The notes: generated by a model not told the origin, from the sequence alone. Shown: positions 14,710-24,663, numbered from the stretch's first letter. The stretch: 64,000 nucleotides of DNA from a bacterium (GCA_021812245.1 JAKAOK010000005.1:19662-83661); one strand, 5' to 3'. Numbers and translations are program-made.

Positions 14710-15492
14710 TTATTGAATTATTTTACTTCCCTTAGAAAGCACGACTTTTATTTTAACATTATATAAATAATCGTCAACATATATTTTCAACGGCACCATG
14801 CTTCCGCCTTTTAACATATAGTCTTTGAAGCGGACGGTTTCGGTAGTTTTTTTATGCGCGACCGCCGTTATTTTGCGGATAAGATAGTTTTTGCCGACGC
14901 AGATATAATAGCTGTCCGCCGTTTTATCGGAGAGCGGGCGGTAGTCGAAGAAAAAACCTCTGTTCGTATTATAAAACAAGTCCGCTTTTTTAATTTTATC
15001 TAAACTGTCCATATTTAAGAATATTTTAAAAACCCCTAATAATCTCTGGTACGTTAACATCTTCCCTTTATATTTTTTATCGAAGTCTATGGATTCAAGC
15101 CTGCCGTGTTTCGGGTCTGAAAAAACGGCCATATTTCCGGCTTTAGATATTTTTGCATAAAAAAGCACGTTCCCGTACATATCGAGAATAGTAAACTGCA
15201 TATATTTTCCGCCGACGTACTTATAAAGCCCCGCCTGCTCGAAAGAGAAATGGGCGCTTCCGGCGGATATTTCAAGTCTTCCCGACAACCCTTTGAACCG
15301 TCCATAATTTTTATAGAGTCCGGCTAAAACTTCGCTTCTGCTTTTATAATGCGATACGGCGGCTTTGCCTGAGGGTAGGGAAGCCGTCTTAACGTAAGAC
15401 GCGCATCCGCTCAAACCTAAGGATATAAATAATGCTGATATAAAAAATACGGATATTAACGGCGTTAAACGTCTAAACTTAAGCTTTTGCAA
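14710..15492 (-). CDS. LolB/DUF4292-like outer membrane lipoprotein
   Basis: A 260-residue protein with an N-terminal membrane segment and lipobox LSGC. It then has a beta-rich body that starts GRFKGLSGRLEISAGSAHFSFEQAGLYKYVG, resembling the LolB/LolA-type folds and DUF4292 proteins that handle lipids or lipoproteins. No catalytic motif is visible. Its start overlaps the end of alaS by 14 bp and bamD follows, so an envelope role is likely. I am not sure it is a true LolB. Confidence 0.65.
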   Translation of the reverse strand: MQKLKFRRLTPLISVFFISALFISLGLSGCASYVKTASLPSGKAAVSHYKSRSEVLAGLYKNYGRFKGLSGRLEISAGSAHFSFEQAGLYKYVGGKYMQFTILDMYGNVLFYAKISKAGNMAVFSDPKHGRLESIDFDKKYKGKMLTYQRLLGVFKIFLNMDSLDKIKKADLFYNTNRGFFFDYRPLSDKTADSYYICVGKNYLIRKITAVAHKKTTETVRFKDYMLKGGSMVPLKIYVDDYLYNVKIKVVLSKGSKIIQ

Positions 15493-18172
15493 CCAAGCCC
15501 TCCGCCATTATATTTTCGACGATATTTTCTATATCGCCGAATTTTGAAACTTCTATGCCGCCGCCCTGCGAAAAGTCTTTTTTGCCGCCTCCTTTTCCGC
15601 CGACTTCCGCATTTATAAGTTTTATTATTTTAGAAGCGTCGGCGTTCCCTTCGGCAGAAACTATATAGACTAATTTTTCGTCGTTAAGGTTAGAAACGAA
15701 AATAACGGCGCTGTCTCCGGAAGGAAAATCGTTCCTTGATTTAAGTGCATTAATAAGGTCTTTCAGCTCTTCGCCCGAAATGTTTTTAAATTTGGATATT
15801 AAATATTTAATGCCTCCCGTTTCGGCGGTTTTAAACGATTCGATAAGACGTCCGGCTTCAAAATTATTTAATTTTAATTTAAGCTCTTCGTTGGCTTTTT
15901 CCAAAAATTCGTAATCGTAGAACAGTTTGATTATTTTATTATATACGTCCGCTCTGGAGGAATTTAGTAGCTTAGCTATGTTAGTTATGTTGTCTTCCTC
16001 GACGTATAAATAGTTCAGATAATTCAAACCGGTTACGGCTTCGATTCGCCTGATGCCCGAAGCTATCGAAGATTCTCCCAAAATTTTAAAGAATCCTATC
16101 TCCCCCGTTCTCGAAACATGGGTTCCCCCGCAAAATTCTTTTGAAACGCCGCCCATAGACACTACCCTGACTTTTTCTTCGTATTTATCGTCGAAAAAGT
16201 GAAGCGCTCCCAAATTTAAAGCGGTTTTTACGTCGAGTTCTTCGACTTTGACATCCATATCCGCAAAAATATATTCGTTGACCGAAGTTTCTATGTTTCG
16301 GATTTCATCGTCCGTAAGCGGTTTTCCATATGAGAAATCAAACCTGAGCCTTTCCGAATCCACATAGGAACCCTGCTGTGAAACATGGCTTCCGAGAATT
16401 TTCCTCAGCGAAGCCTGTAAAAGGTGGACGGCACTGTGGTTGGAGGCGGTTTTATCTCTGGTTTCTTTATCTACCGAAAATTTTGCTTCTGCCGGAAAAA
16501 CAGGGGCGGACTGTATAGATTCGGATACCGCCGCGCCGCCTGTAAAAATTCTTCCGTAATGCAGTATTATGCCGTTTTTGGTTTTGTAGGCGCCGGATAC
16601 CAATGCCGAAAACGAACGGTTTCCGTCAGTCCATTTTATATCGCCCTTATCGCCGGTCTGTCCGCCGCCTTCAGGATAAAACGGGGTTGAATCGGCCGCA
16701 ATATAATAAAAACCGCCGTCCTCTATCGTCGGGGCAGGTTCTCCGTTTTCGCCGAATATGCCGGTAATATTTGCGGCGGTTTCAATATTTGCGTATCCCA
16801 TAAAATTTGTTTTGGGAATTCCGGATATTATGTCGGGAATACCCTGCTTTTCCTTTTTTTGCTTTGAACCTTTTTTCTGAATATCCATTAATTTGCCGAA
16901 TGTTTTTAAATCGATGGATAAACCGTTTTCTCCCGCTATATCTATTGCAATATCTACCGGAAACCCCTTTTCGTCGTATAGTTTAAATATAAAATCGCCG
17001 GGCACCGTTTTTTCTTTTTTATTTTTCAATTCCGAAATTTTTTCGTCCAATAGCTTAATACCCTGTCCTACGGTATCGGTAAACTTATCGTACTCTTCAG
17101 AAATTATTTTCTCGAAAACGGCCAGACCGTCCCTGACCTCAGGATAAAACCCGCCCATAACGATTACTGCGGTATTGCCGAGATAAATTAAGTTTTCAAG
17201 TCCGATATTAAGTTTTAAAGCATACCTTATCAGCCTCCTTAAAATCCTTCTGAATACATATCCTCTGCCCTCGTTTGAAGGAAACACCGATTCCGCGGAT
17301 AAAAAAACGGATGTCCTTATATGGTCGCTTATGACTCTAGCGGCGGTATCGTAGGCTTCGTCGCCGCTGTTGTAGCGCCTGCCGGCGATAGCGTCTATTT
17401 CGTTTATGTAAGGAATAAAAACGTCGGTATCGTAGTTGGATTTAACTTTCTGCAAAACCCTTAATATTCTTTCGAGCCCCATACCGGTATCTATAGACGG
17501 CTTTGGAAGTTTTGAAACGGCGCCTGCGTGGTTTTTGTTAAATTCCATAAAAACAAGATTCCATATTTCCAAATATCTTCCGCAGTCGCAGTTTATATCG
17601 CAGCCTTTATGACCCGTCTCCGAATATCCGGTATCGAAAAATATCTCGCTCGAATAGCCGCAGGGGCCGGTTTCTCCCATCTGCCAAAAATTTGTTTCGT
17701 CGCCGAGTTTAAAAATCTTTTTTTCGTCGAAGCCGACAACGTCTTTCCATATGGAATAACCTTCGTCGTCCTTAGCGTTCACGGTAACGTATATTTTATC
17801 CATATCTATTTCGATAACGTCTTTTAAAAATTCGTACGCTAACAGAACGGCTTCCTTTTTGAAATAGTCGCCGAACGAAAAATTTCCGAGCATTTCAAAG
17901 AACGTATGGTGGCGCGATGTTTTCCCTACGTTTTCTAGGTCGTTATGTTTGCCTCCGGCTCTCATGCATTTCTGAACGGTTACCGCACGGGGCATAGGGG
18001 CGGGGGCGGCTCCGGTAAAATAGTCTTTAAACTGAACCATTCCGGCATTGGTAAACATAATGGAATCGTCGCCTGCCGGAATTAAAGACGAGCCCTGAAC
18101 TAATATATGTCCTTTTTCCGTAAAAAATTTAATAAATATTTCTCTTAATTCGTTTGATAATAAATTTTTCAT
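15479..18172 (-). CDS. alaS: Alanyl-tRNA synthetase
   Basis: An 897-residue class II synthetase charging tRNA-Ala. The N-terminal catalytic domain opens LREIFIKFFTEKGHILVQGSSL and includes the FTNAGMVQFKDYF region. The editing domain carries HSAVHLLQASL (HxxxH zinc ligands) and later CGGTHVSRTGEIG. The C-terminal DHHA1-type domain GGKGGGKKDFSQGGG is complete. Length is normal. It starts 4 bp after the recX stop; recA-recX-alaS is a conserved order. Confidence 0.99.
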   Translation of the reverse strand: MKNLLSNELREIFIKFFTEKGHILVQGSSLIPAGDDSIMFTNAGMVQFKDYFTGAAPAPMPRAVTVQKCMRAGGKHNDLENVGKTSRHHTFFEMLGNFSFGDYFKKEAVLLAYEFLKDVIEIDMDKIYVTVNAKDDEGYSIWKDVVGFDEKKIFKLGDETNFWQMGETGPCGYSSEIFFDTGYSETGHKGCDINCDCGRYLEIWNLVFMEFNKNHAGAVSKLPKPSIDTGMGLERILRVLQKVKSNYDTDVFIPYINEIDAIAGRRYNSGDEAYDTAARVISDHIRTSVFLSAESVFPSNEGRGYVFRRILRRLIRYALKLNIGLENLIYLGNTAVIVMGGFYPEVRDGLAVFEKIISEEYDKFTDTVGQGIKLLDEKISELKNKKEKTVPGDFIFKLYDEKGFPVDIAIDIAGENGLSIDLKTFGKLMDIQKKGSKQKKEKQGIPDIISGIPKTNFMGYANIETAANITGIFGENGEPAPTIEDGGFYYIAADSTPFYPEGGGQTGDKGDIKWTDGNRSFSALVSGAYKTKNGIILHYGRIFTGGAAVSESIQSAPVFPAEAKFSVDKETRDKTASNHSAVHLLQASLRKILGSHVSQQGSYVDSERLRFDFSYGKPLTDDEIRNIETSVNEYIFADMDVKVEELDVKTALNLGALHFFDDKYEEKVRVVSMGGVSKEFCGGTHVSRTGEIGFFKILGESSIASGIRRIEAVTGLNYLNYLYVEEDNITNIAKLLNSSRADVYNKIIKLFYDYEFLEKANEELKLKLNNFEAGRLIESFKTAETGGIKYLISKFKNISGEELKDLINALKSRNDFPSGDSAVIFVSNLNDEKLVYIVSAEGNADASKIIKLINAEVGGKGGGKKDFSQGGGIEVSKFGDIENIVENIMAEGLVAKA

Positions 18173-18176
18173 ATAT

Positions 18177-18671
18177 TCAAATTTTATTTAATATATCTTC
18201 GATTATTCCGGAAGAAAAACCCCTGCTCTGTAAAAAATCATATAGTTTTTTTTTAAATATCAGCTCGTTTTCCCTGTATTTTATCAGCGATACTTTCTTT
18301 TTGTCCATAGCTTTAAGCGCCGCAACCCGTTCCTCGTCCTCGGCATAGAACTTTTCCATAAGTTCGTCTATAATGCTCTTATTGACCCCTTTTTTGTATA
18401 ATTCGTAACTTAATTTTATCCTTCCGATGAGTCTTCGTTTACCGTTTTCTATAAGTCGTCCGGCAAACGCCTCATCGTTTAAATATCCGTATTCTTTTAA
18501 TTTTTTAACCGCCCTGCCGGTATCCTCGGTCGAAAATCCTTTTTTTATAAGCTTTTCGGCAATCTGTTTTTCGGAAAAAGGTCTTGCGGAAATAAGCCGG
18601 AGCGAATAATCCTGCGCCGTTCCAATGGCTTTAGACTTTCTTTTAGAAATATTTTCCTGCGATACTTTCAA
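18177..18671 (-). CDS. recX: Regulatory protein RecX
   Basis: A 164-residue protein with three-helix repeats typical of RecX: SLRLISARPFSEKQIAEKL, LKEYGYLNDEAFAGRLIENG and a C-terminal YDFLQSRGFSSGIIEDIL. RecX binds RecA filaments and limits recombination. It lies between pilT (27 bp) and alaS (4 bp), with recA just upstream of pilT. Confidence 0.92.
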   Translation of the reverse strand: MKVSQENISKRKSKAIGTAQDYSLRLISARPFSEKQIAEKLIKKGFSTEDTGRAVKKLKEYGYLNDEAFAGRLIENGKRRLIGRIKLSYELYKKGVNKSIIDELMEKFYAEDEERVAALKAMDKKKVSLIKYRENELIFKKKLYDFLQSRGFSSGIIEDILNKI

Positions 18672-18698
18672 ATTAAGCGCTCCGCCCGGGTTAACCTT

Positions 18699-19985
18699 TT
18701 AAGTGGTCCAGTAAGAACTTGAACCGCCGGAAGCGGAACCTGCGCCTGCCGCAGCTGAACCTGAGACCGGCTCCGAAGACTGGGCCTGCGGCCGGTCGGA
18801 AACGCGGGCATGCTCTTCGCCCGAACCCGAACCCATACCTTGGTTTATGCCTTCGCTTGAAGAATTGACCCCCGATATCAACAGGGCAAGGTCGTTGGGG
18901 GATGTGGATTCGGCTAAAGCATCTTCGTAGGTTATCAAACCAGCCTTATAAAAATTATAAAGCGACTGGTCGAACGTCTGCATTCCGTATTGAATATTTC
19001 CGCTCTTTATGTAATCCCTTATGCTTGCTGTTTTATCTTCGTTCGAGATACATTCTTTTATCGTCTCGGTGCCTATCATTATTTCTATGGATGGAAGACG
19101 TCCTTTTTTATCGGCTCTGATTATGAGCCTTTGGGATATTACGGCGGAAATAACGGAAGCAAGCTGTATTCTTATCTGTTTTTGCTGGTAAGGTGGAAAA
19201 ACCGCTATAATTCGGTTAATAGTTTCCTGTGCATCCAAGGTATGAAGCGTGCTCATAACGAGATGCCCCGTTTCGGCGGCGGTTATGGCGGTTTCTATGG
19301 TTTCGAGGTCGCGCATTTCGCCGACTAAAATAACGTCTGGGTCCTGCCTCAGCGCTTCTCTTAGTCCGTGGGAAAAAGAATAAACGTCCACCCCGAGTTC
19401 CCGCTGATTTATTGCGGCTTTTATATCTTTATGAAGATATTCTATAGGGTCTTCCACCGTTATAATGTTAACCGGCTTGTTATTATTGATATAATCTATC
19501 ATAGAAGCAAGCGTAGTCGATTTTCCGCTTCCGGTAATGCCGGTAACGAGTATAAGTCCTCTTTCCTTAAGGGCGATGGATTTGATTATTTCCGGAAGAT
19601 TAAGCGAGTCGAAAGCCGGAATATTAAACGGGATATATCTCATCGCAATGCTTAACGAGTTTCTCTGCGAATATATATTTACCCTGAATCTGCCAACGCC
19701 GGACAGGCTGTAGGCAAGATCGACATCCCTGTTCTCCTGAAATACTTTAAGCTGATGCTTATCCATCATACTTCCGGCTATTTTTTCGATTACTTCCTTG
19801 GACATTACGCCGAAACTTTCCTGCCGGTAAATATCGCCGTCTATTCTAAAAATGGGGTAAGTATTTACCTTTAGATGAATGTCCGACGCCCCTTTATCTA
19901 CCGCAGTTTTTAAGATAGTTTCTACAAGGGACGGCTGTCCGCCGGACTGATAAGATTGATTAGATTGAACAATTGTTTCGTTCAT
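18699..19985 (-). CDS. pilT: Type IV pilus retraction ATPase PilT with extra C-terminal tail
   Basis: A 428-residue secretion ATPase with GASDIHLKV near the N-terminus, Walker A GITGSGKSTT, Walker B region VILVGEMRDLETIETAI, a second histidine box HLVMSTLHT, and a SIRDYIKSGN segment corresponding to the AIRNLIRE retraction motif. A PilT-type C-terminal AEST region follows. The last 60 or so residues are low-complexity Gly/Ser/Ala and extend beyond the usual PilT length. Having pilT between recA and recX is unusual. The other pil genes lie at 46.7-51.6 kb. Confidence 0.93.
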   Translation of the reverse strand: MNETIVQSNQSYQSGGQPSLVETILKTAVDKGASDIHLKVNTYPIFRIDGDIYRQESFGVMSKEVIEKIAGSMMDKHQLKVFQENRDVDLAYSLSGVGRFRVNIYSQRNSLSIAMRYIPFNIPAFDSLNLPEIIKSIALKERGLILVTGITGSGKSTTLASMIDYINNNKPVNIITVEDPIEYLHKDIKAAINQRELGVDVYSFSHGLREALRQDPDVILVGEMRDLETIETAITAAETGHLVMSTLHTLDAQETINRIIAVFPPYQQKQIRIQLASVISAVISQRLIIRADKKGRLPSIEIMIGTETIKECISNEDKTASIRDYIKSGNIQYGMQTFDQSLYNFYKAGLITYEDALAESTSPNDLALLISGVNSSSEGINQGMGSGSGEEHARVSDRPQAQSSEPVSGSAAAGAGSASGGSSSYWTT

Positions 19986-20023
19986 TTTATCGATACTTAT
20001 TTAAGTTATATTTAGTATAAAAT

Positions 20024-20077
20024 AACCGCCCCGTCAGGCTAACGCCTGCCTCACCTCCTTAAAAAGGAGGCGAGTTA
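20024..20077. repeat. Two-hairpin TAAC...GTTA repeat between recA and pilT
   Basis: TAACCGCCCCGT, hairpin CAGGC-TAAC-GCCTG, then hairpin CCTCCTT-AAA-AAGGAGG, closing GCGAGTTA. The ends are imperfect inverted repeats. Related copies are at 6391-6440, 12370-12392 (half) and 61053-61155. Confidence 0.75.
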
Positions 20078-20090
20078 AAGTTTAATTAAT

Positions 20091-21161
20091 TTATACCTTA
20101 AGATTAAATTTGTCTAAAATTTTGGAATATATCTCGTCGCGGAGCGCCGGATTGTTTTTAAGCGTTTCTTTGGCGGCTTCCCTTCCCTGCCCCAATCTTT
20201 CTTTGCCGTAACTGAACCATGTTCCCGATTTTTCTATTATACCGTTGTCGGAACCGAGGTCCACTATGTCGCCTTCCAAAGATATTCCACTATCGTAAAT
20301 TATGTCGAACTCCGCCTCTTTAAAGGGCGGCGCAACTTTATTTTTGACGATTCTCGCTTTCGTGCGCGAACCTACGATCTCGTCGCCTTTTTTAATTGAA
20401 CCGATTCTTCTTATGTCGATTCTGACGGAAGCATAAAATTTAAGGGCGTTGCCTCCCGTCGTGGTTTCGGGAGAACCGAACATAACGCCGATTTTCATTC
20501 TTATCTGATTGATAAATATTACGGAAGTATTTGATTTTGCTATTGCGGAAGTAAGCTTTCTCAGCGCCTGCGACATAAGACGGGCTTGAAGCCCCATATG
20601 CGCATCCCCCATATCCCCTTCTATTTCTGCCTTTGGAACAAGAGCGGCGACCGAATCTATAACTAAAACGTCGATGGAACCGGACCTCACAAGAGAATCC
20701 GCAATCTCCAAGGCTTCTTCGCCGGTGCCGGGCTGAGAGATTACGAGTTCGTCAACGTTTACACCTATTTTTTTTGCGTATTTTAAATCGAGGGCATGTT
20801 CGGCATCGATAAATGCCGCAATACCGCCTTTTTTTTGAGCCTGAGCGACGATTTGAAGGGTAAGCGTGGTTTTCCCCGAGGATTCGGGACCGAATATCTC
20901 TATGACCCTTCCTTTCGGTATTCCGCCGATGCCAAGGGCGATATCTAAAGACAGTGAACCGGTAGGGATAGACTGAATATCTTCTGCCGGCGGTTTTCCA
21001 CCGAGTTTCATTACCGCTCCGACTCCGAACTGCTTTTCTATTTGGGCTATGGCAAGGTCCAACGCTTTTATCTTCTGCTCCTGCATAGGCTGTTCCTTAA
21101 CTTTATTTTCTGATGGGAACGCACTCAAGTCCACTTTATTGCCGCCGGATTTTAACGCCAT
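20091..21161 (-). CDS. recA: RecA recombinase
   Basis: A 356-residue protein with Walker [11 protein letters not shown], the FIDAEHALD and IDSVAALVP segments, and loop L2 region [20 protein letters not shown]; all canonical. It drives homologous recombination and the SOS response. There is an extended N-terminus of about 28 residues before [17 protein letters not shown]. It has its own promoter-like sequence upstream. Confidence 0.99.
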   Translation of the reverse strand: MALKSGGNKVDLSAFPSENKVKEQPMQEQKIKALDLAIAQIEKQFGVGAVMKLGGKPPAEDIQSIPTGSLSLDIALGIGGIPKGRVIEIFGPESSGKTTLTLQIVAQAQKKGGIAAFIDAEHALDLKYAKKIGVNVDELVISQPGTGEEALEIADSLVRSGSIDVLVIDSVAALVPKAEIEGDMGDAHMGLQARLMSQALRKLTSAIAKSNTSVIFINQIRMKIGVMFGSPETTTGGNALKFYASVRIDIRRIGSIKKGDEIVGSRTKARIVKNKVAPPFKEAEFDIIYDSGISLEGDIVDLGSDNGIIEKSGTWFSYGKERLGQGREAAKETLKNNPALRDEIYSKILDKFNLKV

Positions 21162-21203
21162 AATTATTCCTTCCTTTTCTTATTTTATTTTTTTTATTTA
21201 AAA

Positions 21204-21232
21204 GTTATATCTTAAAAAAGAAATATTATCAA
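21204..21232 (-). promoter_or_regulatory. Promoter-like sequence upstream of recA
   Basis: On the minus strand TTGATA (21232-21227) and TATAAC (21209-21204) are separated by 17 bp, about 45 bp before the recA ATG, with AAGGAAGGA as ribosome-binding site. I saw no clear LexA box. Confidence 0.5.
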
Positions 21233-21244
21233 GTTAAATTATTG

Positions 21245-22522
21245 TTACGTCTTTATTAAAGACTGCGGCATCCCGCTTATAAGGCGGTAAATCCAGAACA
21301 ACGCCATTTTTGCGGTATATGCTTTAACGTCCAAGCGGGAACCGGAAAACGAATATTTTCTCGACTCTTTTACTTTAGGACTGGAAAGGGCTATAAAAAC
21401 CGTTCCCACTGGATAATTATCGTATTCGGTTTTAGGTCCGGCAAAACCTGTAACGGCAATGCCTATGTCCGCCTTTGCATTTTCTCTTGCTTTTTCCGCC
21501 ATTTCTATGGCGCATTTATCCGATACCGCGCCCTCTTTTTCTATAACCGCTTTATCTACTCCGAGAATATCGGTTTTTGCGTAATTTGAATACACCACGC
21601 CGCCGTAAACAAAATAAGCGGAAGCTCCCGGTAAATCCGTAAGCTTATTGGAAATATAGCCGCCGGTAAGCGATTCCGCAACCGCAATCTTAATCCCGTT
21701 TTCTTTAAGAAGATACGAGCATACTATATGAAGTTCGTCGTCGTCGAAACCGTAAAGATAATCTTTAAAAATTTCGCCGACTTTATTATCGATTAATTTT
21801 ATATTTTCGTTAAGTTTCTGGGTAGAAACGCCGTTAACGGCGGCGGATATAATGAATTCGCCGTATGAAAATTCATAATTTAGACTGCATTCCGCCGTTT
21901 TTTTTAATTTTTCGAAAAGAATCTCGAATTCTTTTTCCTTTAAACCGAAGAGCTTATATTTTCTTAATCTGACAAAATAATTGATGCCGAGCTTGCCGAG
22001 CATTTTTCCGAGTATATGGTTTTTAAACATATTTACGGCATTTTTAGGTTCAAGCGGCATAGCCGCAAAAAATACGGGTTCGGTCAGATAAAAGCCGGAA
22101 ATCCCTGAATTCTGGTTCGGAACGATAAAAGAATGTTCGGGAAAATAGCAGGCTTTTTCGTTAAAAGGATTAAAAGCCTTTTTATCGGATTCATAGACAA
22201 GCGCCATTAAATCTGCGGCATCTTTGCTTCTGACCAGTTCTCTCTTAAAGACCGAGGAAGCGGTATCGTGGGTTAAAAAAAGGTCTTCCTTCATACCGCC
22301 GCACACTATAACGAAAGAATCGCCTGACGCCATATAAGACATTACTTTATATATGGCATCTCTCTGGCTTTCCGGCATTATTACGGCTTCTTTAAACCCC
22401 AAACCGTAATTCGAAAGTACGTCGGAAAGCTCCCGTATAATTTCTCCAGCTTCCGCAAAATTATAATTATCGGCTATGACAAGAATTTTAATATCTTTAA
22501 CGTCTTTGTCTTTAGTTTCCAT
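21245..22522 (-). CDS. cinA: CinA-like protein, nicotinamide-nucleotide amidase with diverged N-terminal domain
   Basis: A 425-residue protein. The C-terminal third is a well conserved CinA amidohydrolase: VAESLTGGYISNKLTDLPGAS, YFVYGGVVYSN and GIAVTGFAGP, which in the family deamidates NMN to nicotinate mononucleotide. The N-terminal MoaB-like half keeps CGGMKEDLFLTHD in place of the usual GGLGPTxDD and is otherwise strongly diverged, so its phosphatase-like activity may be lost. It lies between pgpA and recA, the common proteobacterial setting. Confidence 0.88.
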   Translation of the reverse strand: METKDKDVKDIKILVIADNYNFAEAGEIIRELSDVLSNYGLGFKEAVIMPESQRDAIYKVMSYMASGDSFVIVCGGMKEDLFLTHDTASSVFKRELVRSKDAADLMALVYESDKKAFNPFNEKACYFPEHSFIVPNQNSGISGFYLTEPVFFAAMPLEPKNAVNMFKNHILGKMLGKLGINYFVRLRKYKLFGLKEKEFEILFEKLKKTAECSLNYEFSYGEFIISAAVNGVSTQKLNENIKLIDNKVGEIFKDYLYGFDDDELHIVCSYLLKENGIKIAVAESLTGGYISNKLTDLPGASAYFVYGGVVYSNYAKTDILGVDKAVIEKEGAVSDKCAIEMAEKARENAKADIGIAVTGFAGPKTEYDNYPVGTVFIALSSPKVKESRKYSFSGSRLDVKAYTAKMALFWIYRLISGMPQSLIKT

Positions 22523-22598
22523 TTTTAAGATTTAGTTTAAATAATTTTAGCATATTATTTTAACATTTTAACATTTTTTTAGAAAACTTTTTCTTATT

Positions 22599-22827
22599 CC
22601 CGAATCCCGATTTAGAAATTTATTTTCTGGATGAGCTTCGCTGTACTTCGTTTCCTGCTTTCGCAGATATTCCCGTCTGCGTTTATCAAAGCATGTCTTT
22701 GATGCAGACGGGAATGACAATTCCGGAATTTAAGATTTCACCCAACGGGTGTCATTCCCGCGGAAGCGGGAATCCAGTGTTATTTAGTATTAGAACTTAT
22801 AAATATTTTCTAAATCGGGATTTGGGG
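22599..22827. mobile_element. MITE-like element, full copy (cinA-pgpA gap)
   Basis: The left end CGAATCCCGATTTAGAAATT and right end TTTCTAAATCGGGATTTGGG are inverted repeats. The interior carries GATGAGCTTCGCTGTACTTC, a CCCGTCTGC/GCAGACGGG hairpin and a CATTCCCGCGGAAGCGGGAAT hairpin. Near-identical copies are at 28739-28968 (reverse orientation) and 60848-61032. No coding gene is inside. The gap it fills is about 308 bp. Confidence 0.8.
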
Positions 22828-22830
22828 TTA

Positions 22831-23337
22831 TTAAAATCCTGCGATAACGACTATTATAAACCGCAAGACTATTAAAGAGAAAACGGCGGCGGCGAGGTCG
22901 TCGAGCATAATGCCGAACCCGCCCGGGACTTTTTTGTCGATTATTCCGATAGGAAAAGGCTTTAATATATCGAAGAAACGAAATAAAATAAGACCGAGCA
23001 TGGCATATAAAACTGCGTTAAACGCCGAAAAATGCACCCATAAAATCCCCGCCATAGTTGCCAGATATCCCAGCACTTCATCTATTACGACGAAAGGCGG
23101 GTCGGCGATGCCGGATATTTTTTCCGCCTTGGACGAAAAATAAACCCCCAAAATAAATATAAACAGGCAGAGCGCTATATAATAAAGCGGATTTAAAAAC
23201 CTTATGAACAATATATATAATAGAAATGCGGCAACGGAACCAGCCGTACCCGGACCGTACGGAAAAAATCCGACGTAAAAAAACGAAGATATAAAAATCG
23301 ATATATTAAAATTACTGAATCCTTTAAATTTATCCAT
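22831..23337 (-). CDS. pgpA: Phosphatidylglycerophosphatase A
   Basis: A 168-residue inner membrane enzyme removing phosphate from phosphatidylglycerophosphate to make phosphatidylglycerol. Seen: FPYGPGTAGSVAAFLLY near the N-terminus, VIDEVLGYLATM and the LDDLAAAVFSL C-terminal motif, with several membrane segments. The stop is only a few bases from the end of the MITE-like element. pgpA followed by cinA and recA is a conserved order. Confidence 0.95.
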   Translation of the reverse strand: MDKFKGFSNFNISIFISSFFYVGFFPYGPGTAGSVAAFLLYILFIRFLNPLYYIALCLFIFILGVYFSSKAEKISGIADPPFVVIDEVLGYLATMAGILWVHFSAFNAVLYAMLGLILFRFFDILKPFPIGIIDKKVPGGFGIMLDDLAAAVFSLIVLRFIIVVIAGF

Positions 23338-23358
23338 AAAACTGACTCCTTTTACTTA

Positions 23359-23539
23359 TCATTGCGAGCGCATGAGATTGCTTCGCTGTGCTGGAGTTAG
23401 CTTCGCTGGACTTCGTCCGCTTCGCTCGCAATGACGGCACAGTGTTATCGCGAGCATATCTTTGACTGCGTTTATAAAACCAACGGTTTTATGCAGGCAA
23501 AGATGGGACGGATGAAGTCCGGCGAAGCTAACCAATCTG
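23359..23539. repeat. CATTGCGAGCG-type repeat between pgpA and rodA
   Basis: Starts TCATTGCGAGCGCATGAG and ends GCGAAGCTAACCAATCTG. The middle holds TTCGCTCGCAATGACGG and a segment ATCTTTGACTGCGTTTATAA shared with 27396-27572 and 31784-31975. No gene. Confidence 0.7.
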
Positions 23540-23549
23540 TTTTTATTTT

Positions 23550-24662
23550 TTACGACTGAAATTTATATCTTCTCATCGAAATATTCAAAAGTATAGCCGC
23601 CGCCGACATATCGACCACGAGCGACGTCCCTCCATAGCTGAAAAATGGAAGCGGAACCCCGACGACCGGCAAAAGCCCGACGGTCATAAACATATTTATT
23701 ACCGCGTGAAAGGTGATAATGCCGAGGGCGCCGCCGCCGAGAAGAAATCCCTGCAATTTTTTTGCCCTGTAAACTATTTTAAAACCCTTTATTATAACGA
23801 TAAAATATAACGATATAAGAACCAGTCCGCCGAAAAAACCAAACTGCTGCATAAACGTGGAAAATATAAAATCGGTGTGTTTCGCGGGCAAAAAATCTAA
23901 AGTGCTCTGCGAACCGTTTCCGAACCCGTTTCCGAAAAACCTGCCCGCCCCCACCGCTATTTCCGATTGTATAATATTGTATCCCGCCCCAAGATAATCT
24001 TTAGCAGGGTGCAGAAATATAAGTATTCTGCTTTTTTGATAAGATTTTAACCTGAACCACAAAAGCGGACCTACGACCAGCGCAATTCCCGTAAGAATCG
24101 TCATCGAACTTTTTTTGATTCCGGCAAGAAAAATCATAATAAAACCGATAAACAAAACGATAAGCGCTGTCCCTAGGTCAGGCTCTTTTGCTATCAATAG
24201 CGCGGGCAATAAGATTATTATAAACGGAATTATGAGTCCTTTGATAGAATAGCCTTTTTTATTTTCATACGATGTAAAATACTTGACAAGAGCAAATATT
24301 AAGCCTATTTTCATAAGCTCCGACGGCTGAAACGAAAACATGCCCAGTGAAATCCACCTTGAAGCCCCGTGGGTAATTCTGCCTTTTAACAGGACGACCG
24401 TAATAAATATTAAAATAAAACCGTAAATATAATAGGCGGATTCTATAAGCGTATTATAATCTATACTTATCATTAAGAACATTATAAAGAAGGCTATTAT
24501 AAACCAGATAATCTGTTTTATTACATAGGGGTCTAAGAAATCCTTATGGTTTGCGCTTAAAGAACCGTAAAGATTTATAATGCCTATAACGGAGATTAGA
24601 ATAACCGTGAAAAACATTATAAAATCAAAATTTTTAGCGTACTGGTTATCCAATATTTTCAT
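23550..24662 (-). CDS. rodA: RodA, SEDS peptidoglycan glycosyltransferase of the elongasome
   Basis: A 370-residue multi-pass protein with the SEDS signatures HGASRWISLGMFSFQPSELMKI and, near the end, FFSYGGTSLVVDMSAAAILLNIS. It polymerises peptidoglycan glycan strands during rod-shape elongation with PBP2. It follows mrdA with a 1-bp gap, so the two are co-translated. The stop lies 10 bp from a repeat. Confidence 0.96.
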   Translation of the reverse strand: MKILDNQYAKNFDFIMFFTVILISVIGIINLYGSLSANHKDFLDPYVIKQIIWFIIAFFIMFLMISIDYNTLIESAYYIYGFILIFITVVLLKGRITHGASRWISLGMFSFQPSELMKIGLIFALVKYFTSYENKKGYSIKGLIIPFIIILLPALLIAKEPDLGTALIVLFIGFIMIFLAGIKKSSMTILTGIALVVGPLLWFRLKSYQKSRILIFLHPAKDYLGAGYNIIQSEIAVGAGRFFGNGFGNGSQSTLDFLPAKHTDFIFSTFMQQFGFFGGLVLISLYFIVIIKGFKIVYRAKKLQGFLLGGGALGIITFHAVINMFMTVGLLPVVGVPLPFFSYGGTSLVVDMSAAAILLNISMRRYKFQS

Positions 24663-24663
24663 A

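Noticed and set aside
22693..22875. Open frame with a SRGSGNPVLFSIRTYKYFLN peptide
   Set aside because: It is a translation of the MITE-like element; nearly the same peptide appears from the copy at 60848-61032.
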